Origin: Carnegiea gigantea
Taxonomy: Eukaryota > Streptophyta > Magnoliopsida > Caryophyllales > Cactaceae
Direction: 5' to 3'
Assembly: GCA_029747015.1 (NCBI GenBank)
Contig: JAKOGI010000008.1
Location: 2,127,501 to 2,191,500, forward strand
DNA: 64,000 nt
The notes under the pieces are model-generated. The model was not told where the DNA came from. It saw only the letters and a list, made by a program, of their open reading frames with translations, and did not search any database. Made by a program: the position numbers and the translations under genes. Positions 1 to 11,310 of the stretch are shown here, in pieces (position 1 is the first letter of the stretch; the number at the start of each line of letters is the position of its first letter).

Positions 1-441
1 TATTAATCTCGCCCTTCCTTACTTTGAATTCTAACTCCGCCCCTGCGTATCCTGCGACTTCATTAGCAATCAAGGCAACATGGAAGATTCGTTGCCCATT
101 GTCGAAACCTGTGCGTCTTACCAACTCACTTGGATAGAGTGAATTGCCATCAGTGATTGCGTTGGATTGGGGATTAGGTTGGGCCGGCTTTTAAAGATCT
201 TGGATATGGTGGAACACTTTAGTCCATAGACAGACTTCGTTCCTTCGTGGGTACTTTCACCTGGCCTAGTATGACACCACAAGGTTTGGAGTCTTAGGCG
301 ATTTGTGAAATTTAAGGTTAGAAATGAATTTAGGTTGCAAGGAAATTTGAAATACACAATACAAAAAATGATCGGAACTGTAAGTTGAAAGGACAAATTA
401 TTATGTTGAAAGTGTTAAGGATAATTTATACATATCAATAA
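1..441. other. Unassigned sequence at the left edge
   Basis: No coding frame, RNA gene or transposon was recognised here. A 92-codon minus-strand frame (118-396) has no recognisable motif and looks like chance. The sequence is not obviously part of the snRNA units that begin near 780. Confidence 0.4.
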
Positions 442-455
442 ACTTTTTTGAACTT

Positions 456-566
456 TCAAAAAAAAAGGGCAACTAGGTGCACAAACATTCTGCGTTCACA
501 CAGGGTCCGGAGAAGGATTCACCTCAATAGGTGAATTGTAGGCAGCCTAACCTGACTTTCTTAATG
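456..566 (-). mobile_element. 5'-truncated Au-like SINE
   Basis: The 14-bp sequence ACTTTTTTGAACTT occurs at 442-455 and again at 567-580, a perfect target-site duplication. Read on the plus strand, the insert has an A-run, GGGCAACTAGGTGCAC, a GGGTCCGGAGAAGG block and GTAGGCAGCCTAACC. These are the reverse complement of the 3' half of plant Au-type SINEs. The tRNA-like 5' part with box B is missing, so the copy is 5'-truncated. Family assignment is from memory of the consensus; the insertion itself is seen directly. Confidence 0.75.
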
Positions 567-584
567 ACTTTTTTGAACTTATTT

Positions 585-652
<68 letters not shown>
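585..652. repeat. Compound (TA)n(CA)n(TA)n(CA)n microsatellite
   Basis: Two successive blocks of TA repeats followed by CA repeats, ending in a short C-run. The two halves are nearly identical, as if the compound tract had doubled. Confidence 0.95.
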
Positions 653-653
<1 letters not shown>

Positions 654-779
654 CCCCCATTAAATAAAAGATTCTGGATTTCTAGTTCATAGCCAAAACC
701 GGGAAAAAAAAGAAAGTATATTACTGAACTTTTCAACTGTCAGGATGACGCAGCCCACCATTCAACCAGCTAAGTTTTA

Positions 780-1190
780 AAAGCCCTATAGCTGAAAGAT
801 GTCAGCGTCAATACAGCCCAGCCCACAATCCGACGAGCCCACAACCATCTAACTCCAACTTTTTCATCACTAGCCCAAACCCATGACCCATCAGCGTAAG
901 CCCGACCCTTCCCTCTTTGCCCGAGCCACTGAGTTTCTCTCTCCATTTTCGCGGCAGCTGCCCTTCTCTCTCCTCCCATATTCAACTTCTCTTTTTTCGA
1001 AAAAAAACAACAGAGCAGAGGGCTGTCAGGCTCTTTCTCGTCAGTTCTACGAAAATGGCGATCTCTGTCCTTCTTCTCCTTCTCTCTCAAATTTTTGAAG
1101 AATTCTTCCAAAATATGACGATTTCGTGGCTTACTTCAGAGTTCGAATTCCACTCTGTCATTTCTCCTTAGTTCTGATTCTGATAGGATT
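780..1190 (+). repeat. 5' module of snRNA unit A
   Basis: This segment recurs at about 20,885-21,272, 32,650-32,957 and 53,410-53,770 and marks the start of each large unit. It contains a GC-richer stretch, a homopolymer region, and a short frame starting ATGGCG at 1055 and ending at 1171 (38 codons). In unit B the frame is followed by a splice-donor-like GGGTAAGT; here that position is degraded. It may be a 5' exon carried along with the snRNA genes. No known protein was recognised. Confidence 0.6.
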
Positions 1191-2082
1191 AAGGAAGAGG
1201 CCTATGCAATGTTAAAAGGCAAGTGCAGTTGGCTGATTTTTTAAAGTGAATGAGATTTTCTGGCCAACTACTTGTAAGATTCCGAGACTGCTTTTGTTGA
1301 GGTTGTATTCTGCAGGTTTATAGGTGCCCACCAGAGAGAAGTTTCTCATGACTGTAGTCTTCTGCAAAGGGTAAGCAATAGAGGCTCTCATGATTCAAGA
1401 AAATGCATGCGAGTCTCTTCTTTTTTTTTTTTTTTTGGGGGGGGGGGGGAAGTCTTCTACACAGGTCCTTATTTTTGATTGATGGGTCTGAGTTCTGCTT
1501 GTGTGATGATTTGTGTCTTCGTCCAACTTATGAGACCATTCTGTGACTACAAAATAGCAGATATGGTGGGATATTCTGCAAACGCTTTGGACTTCAGACC
1601 TGTGACGCTATTTTCACCTTGGTACAGGTCAAAGAGCCATTCCTCCAGAGCTTGAAGCCACAGAAATTCTAAGCTGTTCAGGTGGACTGCCGTCTTATGA
1701 TACTAACAAGGTGAATACTTTGGCTAAGTCATTGTTCTCATGTTCTATACGTCTTATTTATTGTTTTGAGTTCATTACATATCGCTGCTGTTTGCAGATT
1801 ATGGTTGGATAGAAATGGAACTCGTCTTGAATTATTTACAAATAATGGTATGTCACTGGTTTTGCTCCCCAGTAGAAGTTCATCTAATATTTTACAAGGA
1901 GTCCTTTTTAAAATGAACTGGTGTGGACTCTTTTCATCCTTGATGGTTGTGGTTAAAATTGAGTTTGAGGGGGTTTGTGGTGACCTTTTCAGGCGTAGTG
2001 GCTTTTTGGAGCCCTGTGTCAAATCGGTTTGTAAGTTCATTGAGGTCTCACGCGGACTTAATATGTGCTTATTGTAAAATCC
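1191..2082. repeat. Unit A spacer upstream of U6-1
   Basis: Paralogous to the sequence upstream of the U6 genes at 22,819 and 55,675, sharing blocks such as GGGATATTCTGCA and GAGTTCATTACA. A T16-G13 homopolymer junction lies at 1421-1449. No gene was recognised; the frames at 1738-2136 (-) and 1766-2077 (+) overlap each other and show no motif. Confidence 0.5.
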
Positions 2083-2083
2083 A

Positions 2084-2126
2084 ATCCCACATTGCTGTTT
2101 TATAAGATGTACTTGATGTTTATATA
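2084..2126 (+). promoter_or_regulatory. U6-1 promoter (USE + TATA, Pol III spacing)
   Basis: USE ATCCCACATTG at 2084-2094, then TATATA at 2121-2126, 28 bp before the U6 start. The 26-bp gap between USE and TATA equals that of the other two intact U6 genes. Confidence 0.85.
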
Positions 2127-2148
2127 CCCACAACATAGGCAGTCGCTT

Positions 2149-2168
2149 GTCTCTTCGGAGACATCTGA

Positions 2169-2200
<32 letters not shown>

Positions 2201-2250
2201 GGCCCCTGCGCAAGGATGACACGCACAAATCGAGGAATGGTCCAAATTTT
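2149..2250 (+). ncRNA. U6: U6 spliceosomal snRNA (U6-1)
   Basis: A 102-nt copy of U6, the Pol III-transcribed snRNA that pairs with U4, then with U2 and the 5' splice site, and forms the spliceosome active centre. The 5' hairpin (GUCUC, UUCG loop, GAGAC), the ACAGAGA box, the AGC triad (TTAGCATGG) and the 3' stem sequence TGCGCAAGGATGACACGCA are all intact. A T-run follows as terminator. One change from the other intact copies is GAGGAATGG for GAGAAATGG near the 3' end. With a well-spaced promoter it is probably functional. Confidence 0.9.
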
Positions 2251-2252
2251 TT
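2247..2252 (+). terminator. Pol III T-run terminator of U6-1
   Basis: Six T residues at the U6 3' end, the usual Pol III stop. Confidence 0.8.
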
Positions 2253-2270
2253 GGTACTTCAGCGAGGTTG

Positions 2271-2430
2271 GTATTTGTCAATGACAAAAAATAATTTTTT
2301 TTTTTCAAAAATTGCAATAGAGGAATACAATTTAAATGTTTTGAAGTATGGTATCTGTCAATGACAAAAAATAATTTTTTTTTTTCAAAAATTGCAATAG
2401 AGGAATACAATTTAAATGTTTCCTTTCTAA
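2271..2430 (+). repeat. 80-bp tandem duplication just after U6-1
   Basis: Two copies with a period of 80 bp begin at 2271 (GTATTTGTCAATGAC) and 2351 (GTATCTGTCAATGAC) and each contain a T-run. The copies differ at very few positions, so the duplication is recent. Confidence 0.9.
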
Positions 2431-3830
2431 AACGCTAGACTAGAACTACTTTGCTTTGCAACAAAAGCTGCCGCTGGAATCTGCCTGTCTGCCTGAAGAT
2501 AGCACTTGGTCGTCTTGTTCTTTGCTTGTGGGTAATAGTTGATAGCACTACATTGAAACACTGTCAGTGTCCCAACTGTCCTAGAGTATTGCTACTCGCA
2601 TTGTGTTCGCGCTGCATGTGGACCTCCTATAGCCACTACCAGGAAGTGCACGACTTCTCCATCCCATCAGTGGCATGTACTAGGTGACAGCAATGTAAGA
2701 ATATCTCTCTCCAGACATTCTATTAGGCGGCAAATGTTCTCCTATGTTACCCATTTGTCCTGCCACAGTTCCATGGAGCTCCCCAGGTTATTGAAGCCTT
2801 TGATCCAAGAGCAACAAATAGGCTCCATGTATGAACCTTCCACAACTTTGTTCGGTGCAAAACGAGGGATGAAGCAGATGACCTTGTTGTTGTGTGCCTT
2901 TGAGGATGGCAAATTGTATGCATCCTTCTCTCATTTGTCCAGATTTTATGACAAAAGAGTATGACATTTAGGCATTGAAAGGTGACAACTTTTCCTTCTA
3001 TAATCCCGATTCCTAACGGCTCAAATGAAGCTCCATTATGTACGTCTATTATTTTATTTACATGTCATGAGAAGCACTAGAATAAATAATTATGATCATT
3101 TTTGGCTGTTTTAAATTGAAGGAGTTTCTCATAGGTGGCTCATAAGTCACTTGTGGAAATATGTAAGAAAACTCTGAATGCATTGTTGATAATTGTTTAT
3201 TGTTTAAGTATTGACTCGATAACTATGAGTGTTGAGAGTCTTACTTTGACAGTACCCGGTAGCAGATCTTTTGATCTCTTGCACTGCCTTGAAACAGGTC
3301 AAAGACGCAGTCATTTTAGTTCCTGAAGTGCCAGAATTCTGATACTATTAAGAAAGACAGTAGTTGATGCTATAGCCACGTGAACATTTTTAGCTGACAC
3401 TTGATGACATTACCGTGGTTTAACATTTTGTTGTTTCCAGCAAGAAAGGGAACTCATCAATTTGTTAATGTAATTTTCCTCTTTCAATATGAGTTCTTCA
3501 TTTGGATTACAGGAAGGCATCCTCTTTGAATGTCTGTGTTAGTCCTTCTGTGCTTCTAAGTCCCAGGTTTGGTGGATTGAGGTTTAGCAGTTGAAGCTCT
3601 TTGTTTTTTTTTTTTTTTTTGGGGGGGGGGGGGGGTTGCGTCAAATTGAGGTGGATCTGTTAAGACTAGGTGGGATTTTGGTAGTAAGGGAGCCTGAGCT
3701 TTATGGTTAATTTATTGTTCGTTTGATGTGGTCCCCATATTGATATGTGCTAATAATCTTATAAACTAGTACCACTATGTTTTATGATGCTAGTGTCTAC
3801 TATGTATGTTTAGGATTCAACAACCTTATT
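2431..3830. repeat. Unit A middle spacer
   Basis: Array sequence paralogous to blocks in units B-D, for example the GATCCAAGAGCAACAA and TCTGCCTGAAGATAGCA segments. It contains a T17-G15 junction at 3604-3635. No RNA or protein gene was recognised. The U1 copy expected between U6 and U2 is not visible in unit A. Confidence 0.5.
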
Positions 3831-3850
3831 GTCTCTTCGGATACATATGA

Positions 3851-3881
<31 letters not shown>

Positions 3882-3932
3882 CGACCCTTGCGCAAGGATA
3901 ACACGCACAAATCGAGAAATGATCCAAATTTT
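3831..3932 (+). pseudogene. U6: U6 snRNA pseudogene (unit A)
   Basis: A 102-nt U6 copy with substitutions in conserved places: GGATACAT disrupts the 5' stem, CACGACCCTTG replaces CATGGCCCCTG, GATAACACG replaces GATGACACG, and GATCCAAA replaces GGTCCAAA. The ACAGAGA box is intact. Upstream, only a degraded USE-like GTCCCCATAT near 3731 is seen and no well-placed TATA. It is probably inactive. Confidence 0.8.
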
Positions 3933-4368
3933 TTGGGCAGTTCTTCCCCCTCCTCTAGCACAAGGAAATGCTACATTAGTCTGTTCTTGTCCTCTGCTTG
4001 GACTAGTTGGTAGTGTTGTAAATAGACCCAGGCATGGCGAGTTCAGGTGCATTAAATGTCAGTCTGGATAAGGCGGTTGAGTCATATTTACACTAATTCT
4101 TGGCAGCTGGTTTGGGTAAGGTTTATGTCGAGTTAGGTTCATGCAAATTGTTTGGTTCATTAGTTAAGCTTGATCATAAAATGCAATCAATGTTGGTCAA
4201 TCATGTTTACTTGGATCAATTGGGTCTTCTTGAATGACTCATCTGTGGTCTAGGCTAGCTTTGTGTGCTGTTATGTGCGCATCAGTAGCTGAGCATTATA
4301 GTTTCCTATCTTGGTTATTTATCAATAAGTGTTCGGTGGCAGAGCTTATAGCAATTGAACTAACTTTG

Positions 4369-4419
4369 TCCCACACCAGAAGAAATACGTGAGCATAGGA
4401 CAGGGAGAGACTATGTAGG
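4369..4419 (+). promoter_or_regulatory. U2-1 promoter (USE + TATA-like, Pol II spacing)
   Basis: USE GTCCCACACCA at 4369-4379 and a weak TATA (TATGTAGG) starting at 4412, 32 bp before the U2 start. The USE-TATA gap is 32 bp, as in the other U2 genes and the intact U1 gene. Confidence 0.75.
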
Positions 4420-4443
4420 AAGATCTTTGAGATAAAAAAAGGC

Positions 4444-4639
4444 ATACCTTTCTCGGCCTTTTGGCTAAGATCAAGTGTAGTATCTGTTCTTATCAGTTTA
4501 ATATCTGATATGTGGGTCATTGACCCACAATGATATTAAATTAATTTTTTGATGGGGGAGGGTTCCTTACAGTAGCTTGCTGCTGGGGTCCTCGAGTGTC
4601 GTCCATGCGTTGCACTGCTGCATGGGCCTGGCGCACCCA
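4444..4639 (+). ncRNA. U2: U2 spliceosomal snRNA (U2-1)
   Basis: About 196 nt, starting ATACCTTTCTCGG. U2 pairs with the intron branch point; that element (GTAGTATCTG) and the flanking U6-pairing region are intact. The stem-loop of GTGGGTCATTGACCCAC follows, then the Sm site region (AATTTTTTGA). The 3' half with stem-loops III and IV ends at GCGCACCC. Length matches plant U2. The TATA is weaker than in the other two U2 genes, but promoter geometry is the same. Probably functional; the exact 3' end is inferred. Confidence 0.9.
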
Positions 4640-6255
4640 ACCAAATCATAACAGACTGTTTGATGCTGTAGTCATAGATGGTTTGGTTGGTTTTGTCTTG
4701 ATGTGTGCTTAGCAGGCAAAGGAATTCCTGTCATGTACGTCTTACAGAAATGGTAATGGTAATGGTAACACTGTCATGTGTGTCTGGCAGTAGGTGGTAG
4801 TATTGTGTAATCCTGGGGGAATTAACTTGTTGGTCCAAAATTAGAGGTGAGATGCAATCCAAAATTACTCTGTGCCAAAGAAATATCGCTAGTATTAGAG
4901 GGAACTAAACTTAATAGCTGATAAGCATTTGACTACAGAATTAGAGGGTGTCATGTTACTAGCTGGGGCAGAAACATTGGAAGTTTACCTAGTAATTTCA
5001 AACATGTTGCATATTTGCCATTCTGAGGATTCTGATATATAATTTGATCACTTGGTGCTCTTGTAGCACTGCTTGTAACAACTCAAGGCAGGTCCGGAAC
5101 CATTGGCTAGGGATTCCATGAAGGCCGAGGGAGGAGGGAGTCGTAACTTGTAAGTATGCAATCTTATGCCGTGCGTTCAAGTTTGAAGAGGAAGTTGCGG
5201 TCTTGTTGATCTTTTGAAGGGAATTTTTGCAGATGAGTTCTTCTTGTACTACTGCTTTCTAATGATTCTTGTTGTCAGTCTCCATTGTTCAGGAAGATTT
5301 ATGCTAAGGTTTGATGGTACATCTACTGGACAACGTCAACTCACAGGATAGACAATTCTATTTCATTTTATTAAGTTCTTAAATAAGTAATTGAAGGAGC
5401 TCCTTCTAAGTTTTAAGCTCAGAAGATCTTTATGAAATTTTAAGGTCTTGTTTAGAAGAGTCTTGAAATTTAGGAGGGAAATGGGGTCAGGTTCATAAAG
5501 GAATCTGAAATATGGTACGAAATTCATAATATGAGATCTTCTATAAGATGAATGAAGAAAGCCATTATGCTAAGGGGATGTATGGCTTTTTTACAGGGAG
5601 GAATTATAAAAATGCATTTTGAACCCAATATAACCCCGAGGCTTTATAAGTCGACATCTCATGTTGAACTATGTCTTGATCACGCTGAGTGGTCCCTAAA
5701 AAGCAGATGACAGAAAAACAACCATAGGCTCTTGCAACTCTTAGAAGCAATGTAAGGAGTGAAAGATGGCCATCTACTTTTGTTTTTGCCTTTTTGGGCA
5801 GGTAAAGCATTGGTTGTGCTGTAGTGGAAAGGATATTGCTTTCATATGGTTCGTACCATTCGTTTCTGTTCTCTGCATTTGGCTCATGCCAGGTACTTCA
5901 CTTTGATATAGTTAGTATTATTCATTTCTTCTTTCTGTTTATTTGAGCTTGCAATCATATCTTCTGGCTACGGTTCTGTTGGTTATTTCAAATATTTATG
6001 GTCAAGAAGGAACGTCAATTGCATTGGAAGAAGCAAGGAGGAACATCCACTGGTGATGCTACTGAGTAGCTCAGCACTTGCATATAAATTCAACTTAGGA
6101 TCAGTACTCCATTATTTTGTGATGAAAATCCTGATTTGAGATGTAATGTTCTAAGTTCTCCTTGCTTAATGATTTCTATTTTGGTTCAACTAATGCATAC
6201 ATTCTACAACATGGCAGAAGATGTGGTGGGATATTCTCCGGACAATGTTGGACTT
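4640..6255. repeat. Unit A 3' spacer after U2-1
   Basis: Paralogous to the stretches after U2-2 and U2-3 (for example GTAGCACTGCTTGTAACAACTCA near 5,070 against 26,260 and 36,410). From about 5,900 it resembles the U6-upstream spacer, including GTGGGATATTCTCC at 6,222, showing that a second sub-unit began here. It ends abruptly at about 6,256 where unrelated gypsy sequence begins. No gene was recognised. Confidence 0.5.
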
Positions 6256-6850
6256 CGCAGTTTGATCATGATGGGGTCATCATGAGGATGATGCAAGGAT
6301 CTGACCTGCTCAAACACCATTCCAGGTTGTGTGCTTGCAATCCTTGACTCTACGCCTAAAGGTGTTTTTTCAACTGCCCATAAATGTCCTTTCGGTGCTC
6401 TTCCAGACAACCTCGCTGAAGGGGAACCTCTTGAGGTTGTTTGCACCACTCCTTGGAGTTCCTCCTCTACAAAGTGAGCATTATATTTGAAAGTCCTATT
6501 GCCAGATATTCTTTTTCTCGTATAGGGCCTACACCTTCAGTGGTCATCTGGCTGACCCTTGGTTGCCAAGTCTTGGATTAACCTATCTAGGTCTTGGCAA
6601 TCTTATGTGTTGTGATCATGATCTTTATGAAAATCACACCACTAATTTCTTATCTCTGAAGTCTAAACTTATATCTTTGCTTGATTGATATAGGTTCCTC
6701 TGGTGAATTCTACTTTGAATTTCGACCAGGATTTTCCTCCTAGGCAATATAAATTAAGATAGTCTCTTATTTGGACCTTCCTTAACTTCTCCTTCTCCTT
6801 GCTTCTCATATGGATTCTGCCCTCGCTAGTAGGGCTTCCTTTATCTTACT
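6256..6850 (-). mobile_element. Ty3/gypsy gag-protease relic
   Basis: On the minus strand, a degenerate frame reads WCDFHKDHDHNT near 6,645-6,610, like the C-terminal gag motif of gypsy elements. Further on (about 6,310-6,260) is FEQVRSLHHPHDDPIMIKL, matching the segment preceding the gypsy aspartic protease active site. Stops interrupt the frame and the protease catalytic motif itself is absent. The relic abuts unit A sequence at about 6,256, so it marks a break in the array. LTRs were not seen. Confidence 0.55.
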
Positions 6851-7018
6851 ATGGGTTTCCTTTTCAAAAATAGCTAATTTCATCAAACATTTAAAAAAAA
6901 AAAAATGCAATCAAGTAATATGAACAATTAATGCAAATTAAAACAACTAATAGCTAGCCACTAGTGCAACTAGGATAACCAACATCTAACAACTATGTAA
7001 CAAATAACCCCAAAGACT

Positions 7019-10000
7019 TTAGACACTAGAGCATGACTGTCTTGCATGAACAAACTGATCATCAGCTTCTTCATGAGCAGAATGCGTGCCAAAACACCTT
7101 ATTTCGCTCTTCTCTTTCTCCTCATTCTTCCCTCCTTCTACCCATCTCTTAAATTTTTGAACAAGCCTCCTCCTCCTCGAGTGTGCATGTCCAGCAGTGA
7201 TGGAGTTACCCAACCCAGTGCCCAAACAATGGCCATCGTCATGACCTGAAAGTTCGCAATTACAATCACGCATTTCTACATTGATCATTGGTTCACCGTT
7301 TTCTCGCTCTGGTTCTGATACATGGCCACTGTGTTCATTATTTGCTTGCTCATGGCACCTTAATAGTTGATGCCTTAAGCAGGCATTGCTCCATTTCAAG
7401 TATGTCATTTCCTTGGCTTCATATGCTCGATCCTTCTGGAGTTGTTCTAGCTCTTTTAGGACCTTTTCATAATCCTTCGTTAGCACCCCTACTTCAATCT
7501 GCATATCGAACCCACTCTTCAAAATTTAGATCAAGTTAATTTTGGAGGCATATATATGATTAGCATTGAGAGACTTTTACGACATTATTGCAATAACCGG
7601 GTCATACTCAACATTGTACTTTTTAACTCAACAACCTCTATATTGTTCTTTGGAAAATAATATCTTGAGCGATTCTTCTTATGGGTAACATTAACTATAT
7701 TTTTGACCTTTTGAGACTTTGACATAATATAAGCATGTTTATCATAGATTTGGTTTACCATGCTGTACACACCCATAGAAAAAAGCTTCCTCGTTTAAAA
7801 CTAGTTTCATCATTTGAAAAATAAAAGAGTTCATCAAATATAGTTGAAAAGTACATTAAATATACATAACGGTTCATCACTCAAGCATAAAAATGACTGC
7901 CAAAAATCTGTAGTTTATTAATTTTTTCCTTACTTAATTCTACTTGTAAATTGAGATTTTTCTAAAAGTTTAACAACTTCGAATCTAATTAATAATTCAT
8001 TTGTAAAAAAGTTTTGTAAATTAGAGAAATTGATCTCCCTCTCAAAAGGTTCATCAAGTATATCGTAAAGGATCATTGTTTGAAAAACAAAGAGTCTCAG
8101 TAAATCCCAGTAAAGGTTCATTATGTGACCTAATGTTTAACAACTTGAAATTTAGAATTCAACAGAAAAATTGTGTAAATTTGAGAAAATGATCACCAAA
8201 GTATATAATAATAAGATTAATTAGGCAAAATAAAAAAAAATAACAAGACAGTAGCCCAATTATGAAAAAAGAAAATCTTACAGAAGGAAGTAAGACAATA
8301 AAAGGATGTAATAAACTCATATGAATAATAAAAAATGCAAACTATTTTAAAAATAGGTGTAGTATATCCTAACAACATAAAATTCTTTGAAAAACTTTTG
8401 TAATATCTAGATAAATGCCACAAGTCTTTCAATTTTTCAACTTTTGAATGAGCATTTTAGTTATAGCAGAAGTCAAATAGAAAAAGAAACAACAATAATC
8501 ACTATAATCACCCAAAGAAAAATTTTTAGCCTTGATGTAATTTGATGTGAATTTTTTTTTAAAAAAAAGAAATGTAAGAATTATTTCTTGAGAATTTACC
8601 CAAAAAAAGGAATCGGGGGAGATAAAAAACGAGTAAAAAAGAGAAAATTCGGCATCAAACTCATAGCACAAGTATCGATGATCCTTGTTGTTGTAGAACA
8701 TTGTATATTAGGTTGTTTTAGGCAACAATATTTATATATTATCATACGCTTGTACATATTTTATTATACAACGAGTATGACTAAAAGGTTTCCAGAAAAT
8801 CTATATTAATCTTTCATTAATCGTTGCTTACATACTAACAATAGTTGGGTATGACTCTAGAGTTTTCTCCCTGTTTTCCTTGAATCTAATAGACGCTAAC
8901 TCATGTTAATTAGACTAGCAAGGATGCAAGTTTACAACACGCATATGTATGCTTCGAACCACCTTCCATCTCAAATTCTTATAAGATTTTGATAGAGGAA
9001 TAATACGGGCTAGGCCAGGAGGCTTCTTCTTAGCAACAAAGGCAGCTTTATGCTCTGAGAAAAGATAATCTACAAGAACAGAACAAACTATGCCAACTTT
9101 GTCTCAAAGTTACTTAACCTAACCAAGATGCTTTCCGACCTTGCAGGCTCGGTTTCATTGGATAGGTATTTTTTTTTTTTAAATAATTCTGGCCTACTTT
9201 ATAGTGGTATCGGATGCCACAATTTCCCAATGTCAACTGTAGTACAAGTTGCCTGTCTAATTTTCAATTAATTATAAGTAATGGTACGTCTATATTCCAA
9301 TCCTGATGATGATATGGATATTCTTTTTATATCGACTTTTTTAAGTATATTGACTGTGAGCTTTTTGTTTGTTTAAAAAAATTGGTTACATATTTTTTTT
9401 CTCCTATCAACGAGGTCTAGTATTGTCTAGTTTCTAATTACTTTGTTTATCATTCCTTCCAACTCCTAATTGCGTCCAATTCTCCATAATATCTTTGCGC
9501 CTAAAAAACTAGGCGTATTTAGATGTAGGATTTTGTATATATATATATAAGCATACAAGTGTTCTAGTATATAATCAAGACGCAACTAAGACCTGAAATA
9601 AAACTAGAACTAACTCGAAATTCATGCAATACTCGATTGCATTTTCCTAGGGACTTATCAAACAAACAGGTATATATTTGAATGACTAATGCCCAATCTG
9701 AGTCAAGTATCCCATCAACCTATTATAACCTAATCACAATGACTTGTTTCTTGTGTTCTGATTCAAATATAGAACTAAGCTTGTACAACTGACAGAAGAT
9801 CATACCTCTGGATTTGGTGATTTTGAGAGCTTCTCAGCAAGATCCAGCTTGTTCAAGAGCTGAATTTGTTCCCTCTGCAGGTGATCAACTGCTCCTTTCA
9901 ATTGAGCTGCTTCATCCTCCAATTCTTGTGTAAGATTGTCCCTTCTCTGAAGTTCTTCCCGATTCCTCAGTAGCTCTGCATTTCTTGCTTCAATGTCCAA

Positions 10001-10591
10001 CTTCTGCTTCCTTAAAACTCTCAGTCTCAGTTTTGCTATTCTCCAATGCTTCTTTGCGTTCCTCTTAAGCAACCCATTTTCCATCTTCAAACCTTCAATC
10101 TTTTGCATAAGTTTAGTGTATTCAATTACCAATTCACCCATCCTGTTGTTCTCCTCTTCCACCAACGAAATCTCTTTGAGCAAGAACTCGGCTCGAGTTT
10201 TCTCCATCATCATCAAATTCCTCATCTCTGTAAGCATAAATTCTTTCTCCTTCAAGCTTTGGTATCGATGAAACCGTGCCTCTGAATCCCATTCCCTCTT
10301 CTGAAGGTCATCAGCCTGGATTTCTAACTCCAACGTGTCCTGCAAGTTAGACTTTTGCCCATCTTGCAAACTTGTGCCACCTTGATCTTCACTTTCTGGG
10401 CATTCAGGAGATGTTGAATTATGGCCATTATGGAAATTCTCATCTTCGGGTTGCGGAGGATTTTGTTGTGAATTTGAACGTGTCCAGATTATTTTTGCAC
10501 ACATATAAGCTGCAACAGAAAGAACAGCTGGAATGGCAACTTTGATCACCAAAGGCTTCATCACCTGTGTTCTTGACTCTGAGGTGGACAT
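7019..10591 (-). CDS. CHUP1-like (AR791-type) actin-binding coiled-coil protein
   Basis: Two-exon gene. Exon 1 is 10,591-9,806 (262 codons), ending NPE before a GTATGA donor at 9,805. Exon 2 is 7,498-7,019 (159 codons plus stop), after the acceptor ATATGCAG. Both junctions are phase 0, giving 421 residues. A hydrophobic segment (about residues 12-34, KPLVIKVAIPAVLSVAAYM) should be a membrane anchor. An acidic linker follows, then a long coiled coil (about 90-310) containing LRNREELQRR and, across the junction, YEKVLKELEQLQKDR and YLKWSNACLRHQL. The last motif is the hallmark of the CHUP1 family (family form about YLRWVNACLRYEL). A basic RRRRLVQKFKRWVEG follows near the C-terminus. CHUP1 anchors chloroplasts to actin; this shorter type resembles Arabidopsis At1g52080. 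It lacks CHUP1's proline-rich and C-terminal domains. The ATG at 10,591 is the first in frame. The exact role is inferred. Confidence 0.8.
7499..9805 (-). other. 2.3-kb intron of the CHUP1-like gene
   Basis: Bounded by a GT donor and a CAG acceptor on the minus strand. Very AT-rich, with several A/T runs. The small frames inside (for example 8,217-8,701) are low-complexity and show no family motif. A (TA)n tract is at about 9,537-9,549. No RNA gene or transposon was recognised. Confidence 0.7.
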
Positions 10592-11030
10592 TTTCACAGG
10601 CAACTTTTTTTTGGCCCTTTGAAAGTGAAACAATAAGTGATAGGCTCTAAGGGTTTCTTGAATTGATTTGTTTATGAGAAAATGTTACATATTCTCTGTT
10701 GATCATGCATGTATATATGAGAAGCGTAGTTTCATTAATGATATATGTTTATTCTTTCCTTTGCTTTGGTGTGCTTCTGGGAATCTTCCTTTCCTATCAA
10801 GAATAATGGGGTTTTACTTAGCTTTTTTGACCATTACTTTGCATCTCCTCAACTCCTCGTGCATGGTTGTTTCCTTCTTTTGCTTCTCTTTTTCACTTTG
10901 GAATCTGCTTCTTGTGTGCATCAGCTGATGCAATTATTTGGAAGTTCCGTCCATCTGCTCCAACGTCTGTGTAATAGATTCCTCTCTTCAGCCATCCAAG
11001 TGACAGTATATCACTTTTCTAGTATGTGCC
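10592..11030 (-). other. 5' flank of the CHUP1-like gene
   Basis: No coding feature. It presumably holds the promoter and 5' UTR of the minus-strand gene, but no TATA box can be assigned with confidence. The plus-strand frames at 10,668-11,104 are hydrophobic by T-richness and are not credited. Confidence 0.4.
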
Positions 11031-11240
11031 TTACTGCATGTGTTGTTGTAGCAGGCCATGGTCTGAAATTTATGTCTTGTAGAACTAGGGTGAATTGTTC
11101 ATGACCTTATCAAAGTACTTGTGATGGTAGCTTGAAGGTGTAGTCTATGAAGGTCACTATTATGTTCCACTATTTGACATTGGCTATAGGTGATACTTCT
11201 TTACTTGCAATTTTAAAGATGAGTCTTCTTCTTTGTCTGG
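11031..11240. repeat. snRNA-unit fragment
   Basis: Matches unit B at about 23,940-24,140 (CTGAAATTTATGTC, TGTGATGGT, GGTGATACTTCTTTACTTGCA). It is joined directly to the 3' half of a U2 copy, so roughly the U2 5' half and its promoter are deleted here. Confidence 0.65.
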
Positions 11241-11310
11241 TCCACTACAGCAGCTTGCTGCTAGGACTATTAAGTGTTGCTCATGTGCTGCACTAATTGC
11301 ATGGGCCCGG
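11241..11310 (+). pseudogene. U2: U2 snRNA pseudogene, 3' half, split by the copia insertion
   Basis: Matches the U2 3' half from the GGTCCACTACAGCAGC stem-loop to GCATGGGCCCGG, with substitutions. The remaining end (TGCACCCTACCAAAT) lies at 17,955-17,969 beyond the copia element. The U2 5' half is absent. The break coincides exactly with the 5-bp target duplication CCCGG. Confidence 0.85.
11306..11310. repeat. Target-site duplication of the copia element (left)
   Basis: CCCGG here and at 17,950-17,954 flank the element. Confidence 0.95.

Noticed and set aside
585..652. CRISPR-like or satellite array
   Set aside because: A plain dinucleotide microsatellite without spacers.
770..1171. Frames on both strands (113 aa minus, 71 and 84 aa plus)
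   Set aside because: They overlap on opposite strands and only the 38-codon portion is shared between units.
4640..4700. Plant snRNA 3'-box downstream of U2
   Set aside because: No clear CA-N-AGTNNAA match that is shared by the three U2 genes.
7046..7539. Plus-strand frames over exon 2 of the CHUP1-like gene
   Set aside because: Shadows of the minus-strand exon, which has family motifs and proper splice sites.
10668..11104. Plus-strand hydrophobic frames upstream of the CHUP1-like gene
   Set aside because: Hydrophobicity comes from T-rich sequence; no motif and no paralogue.
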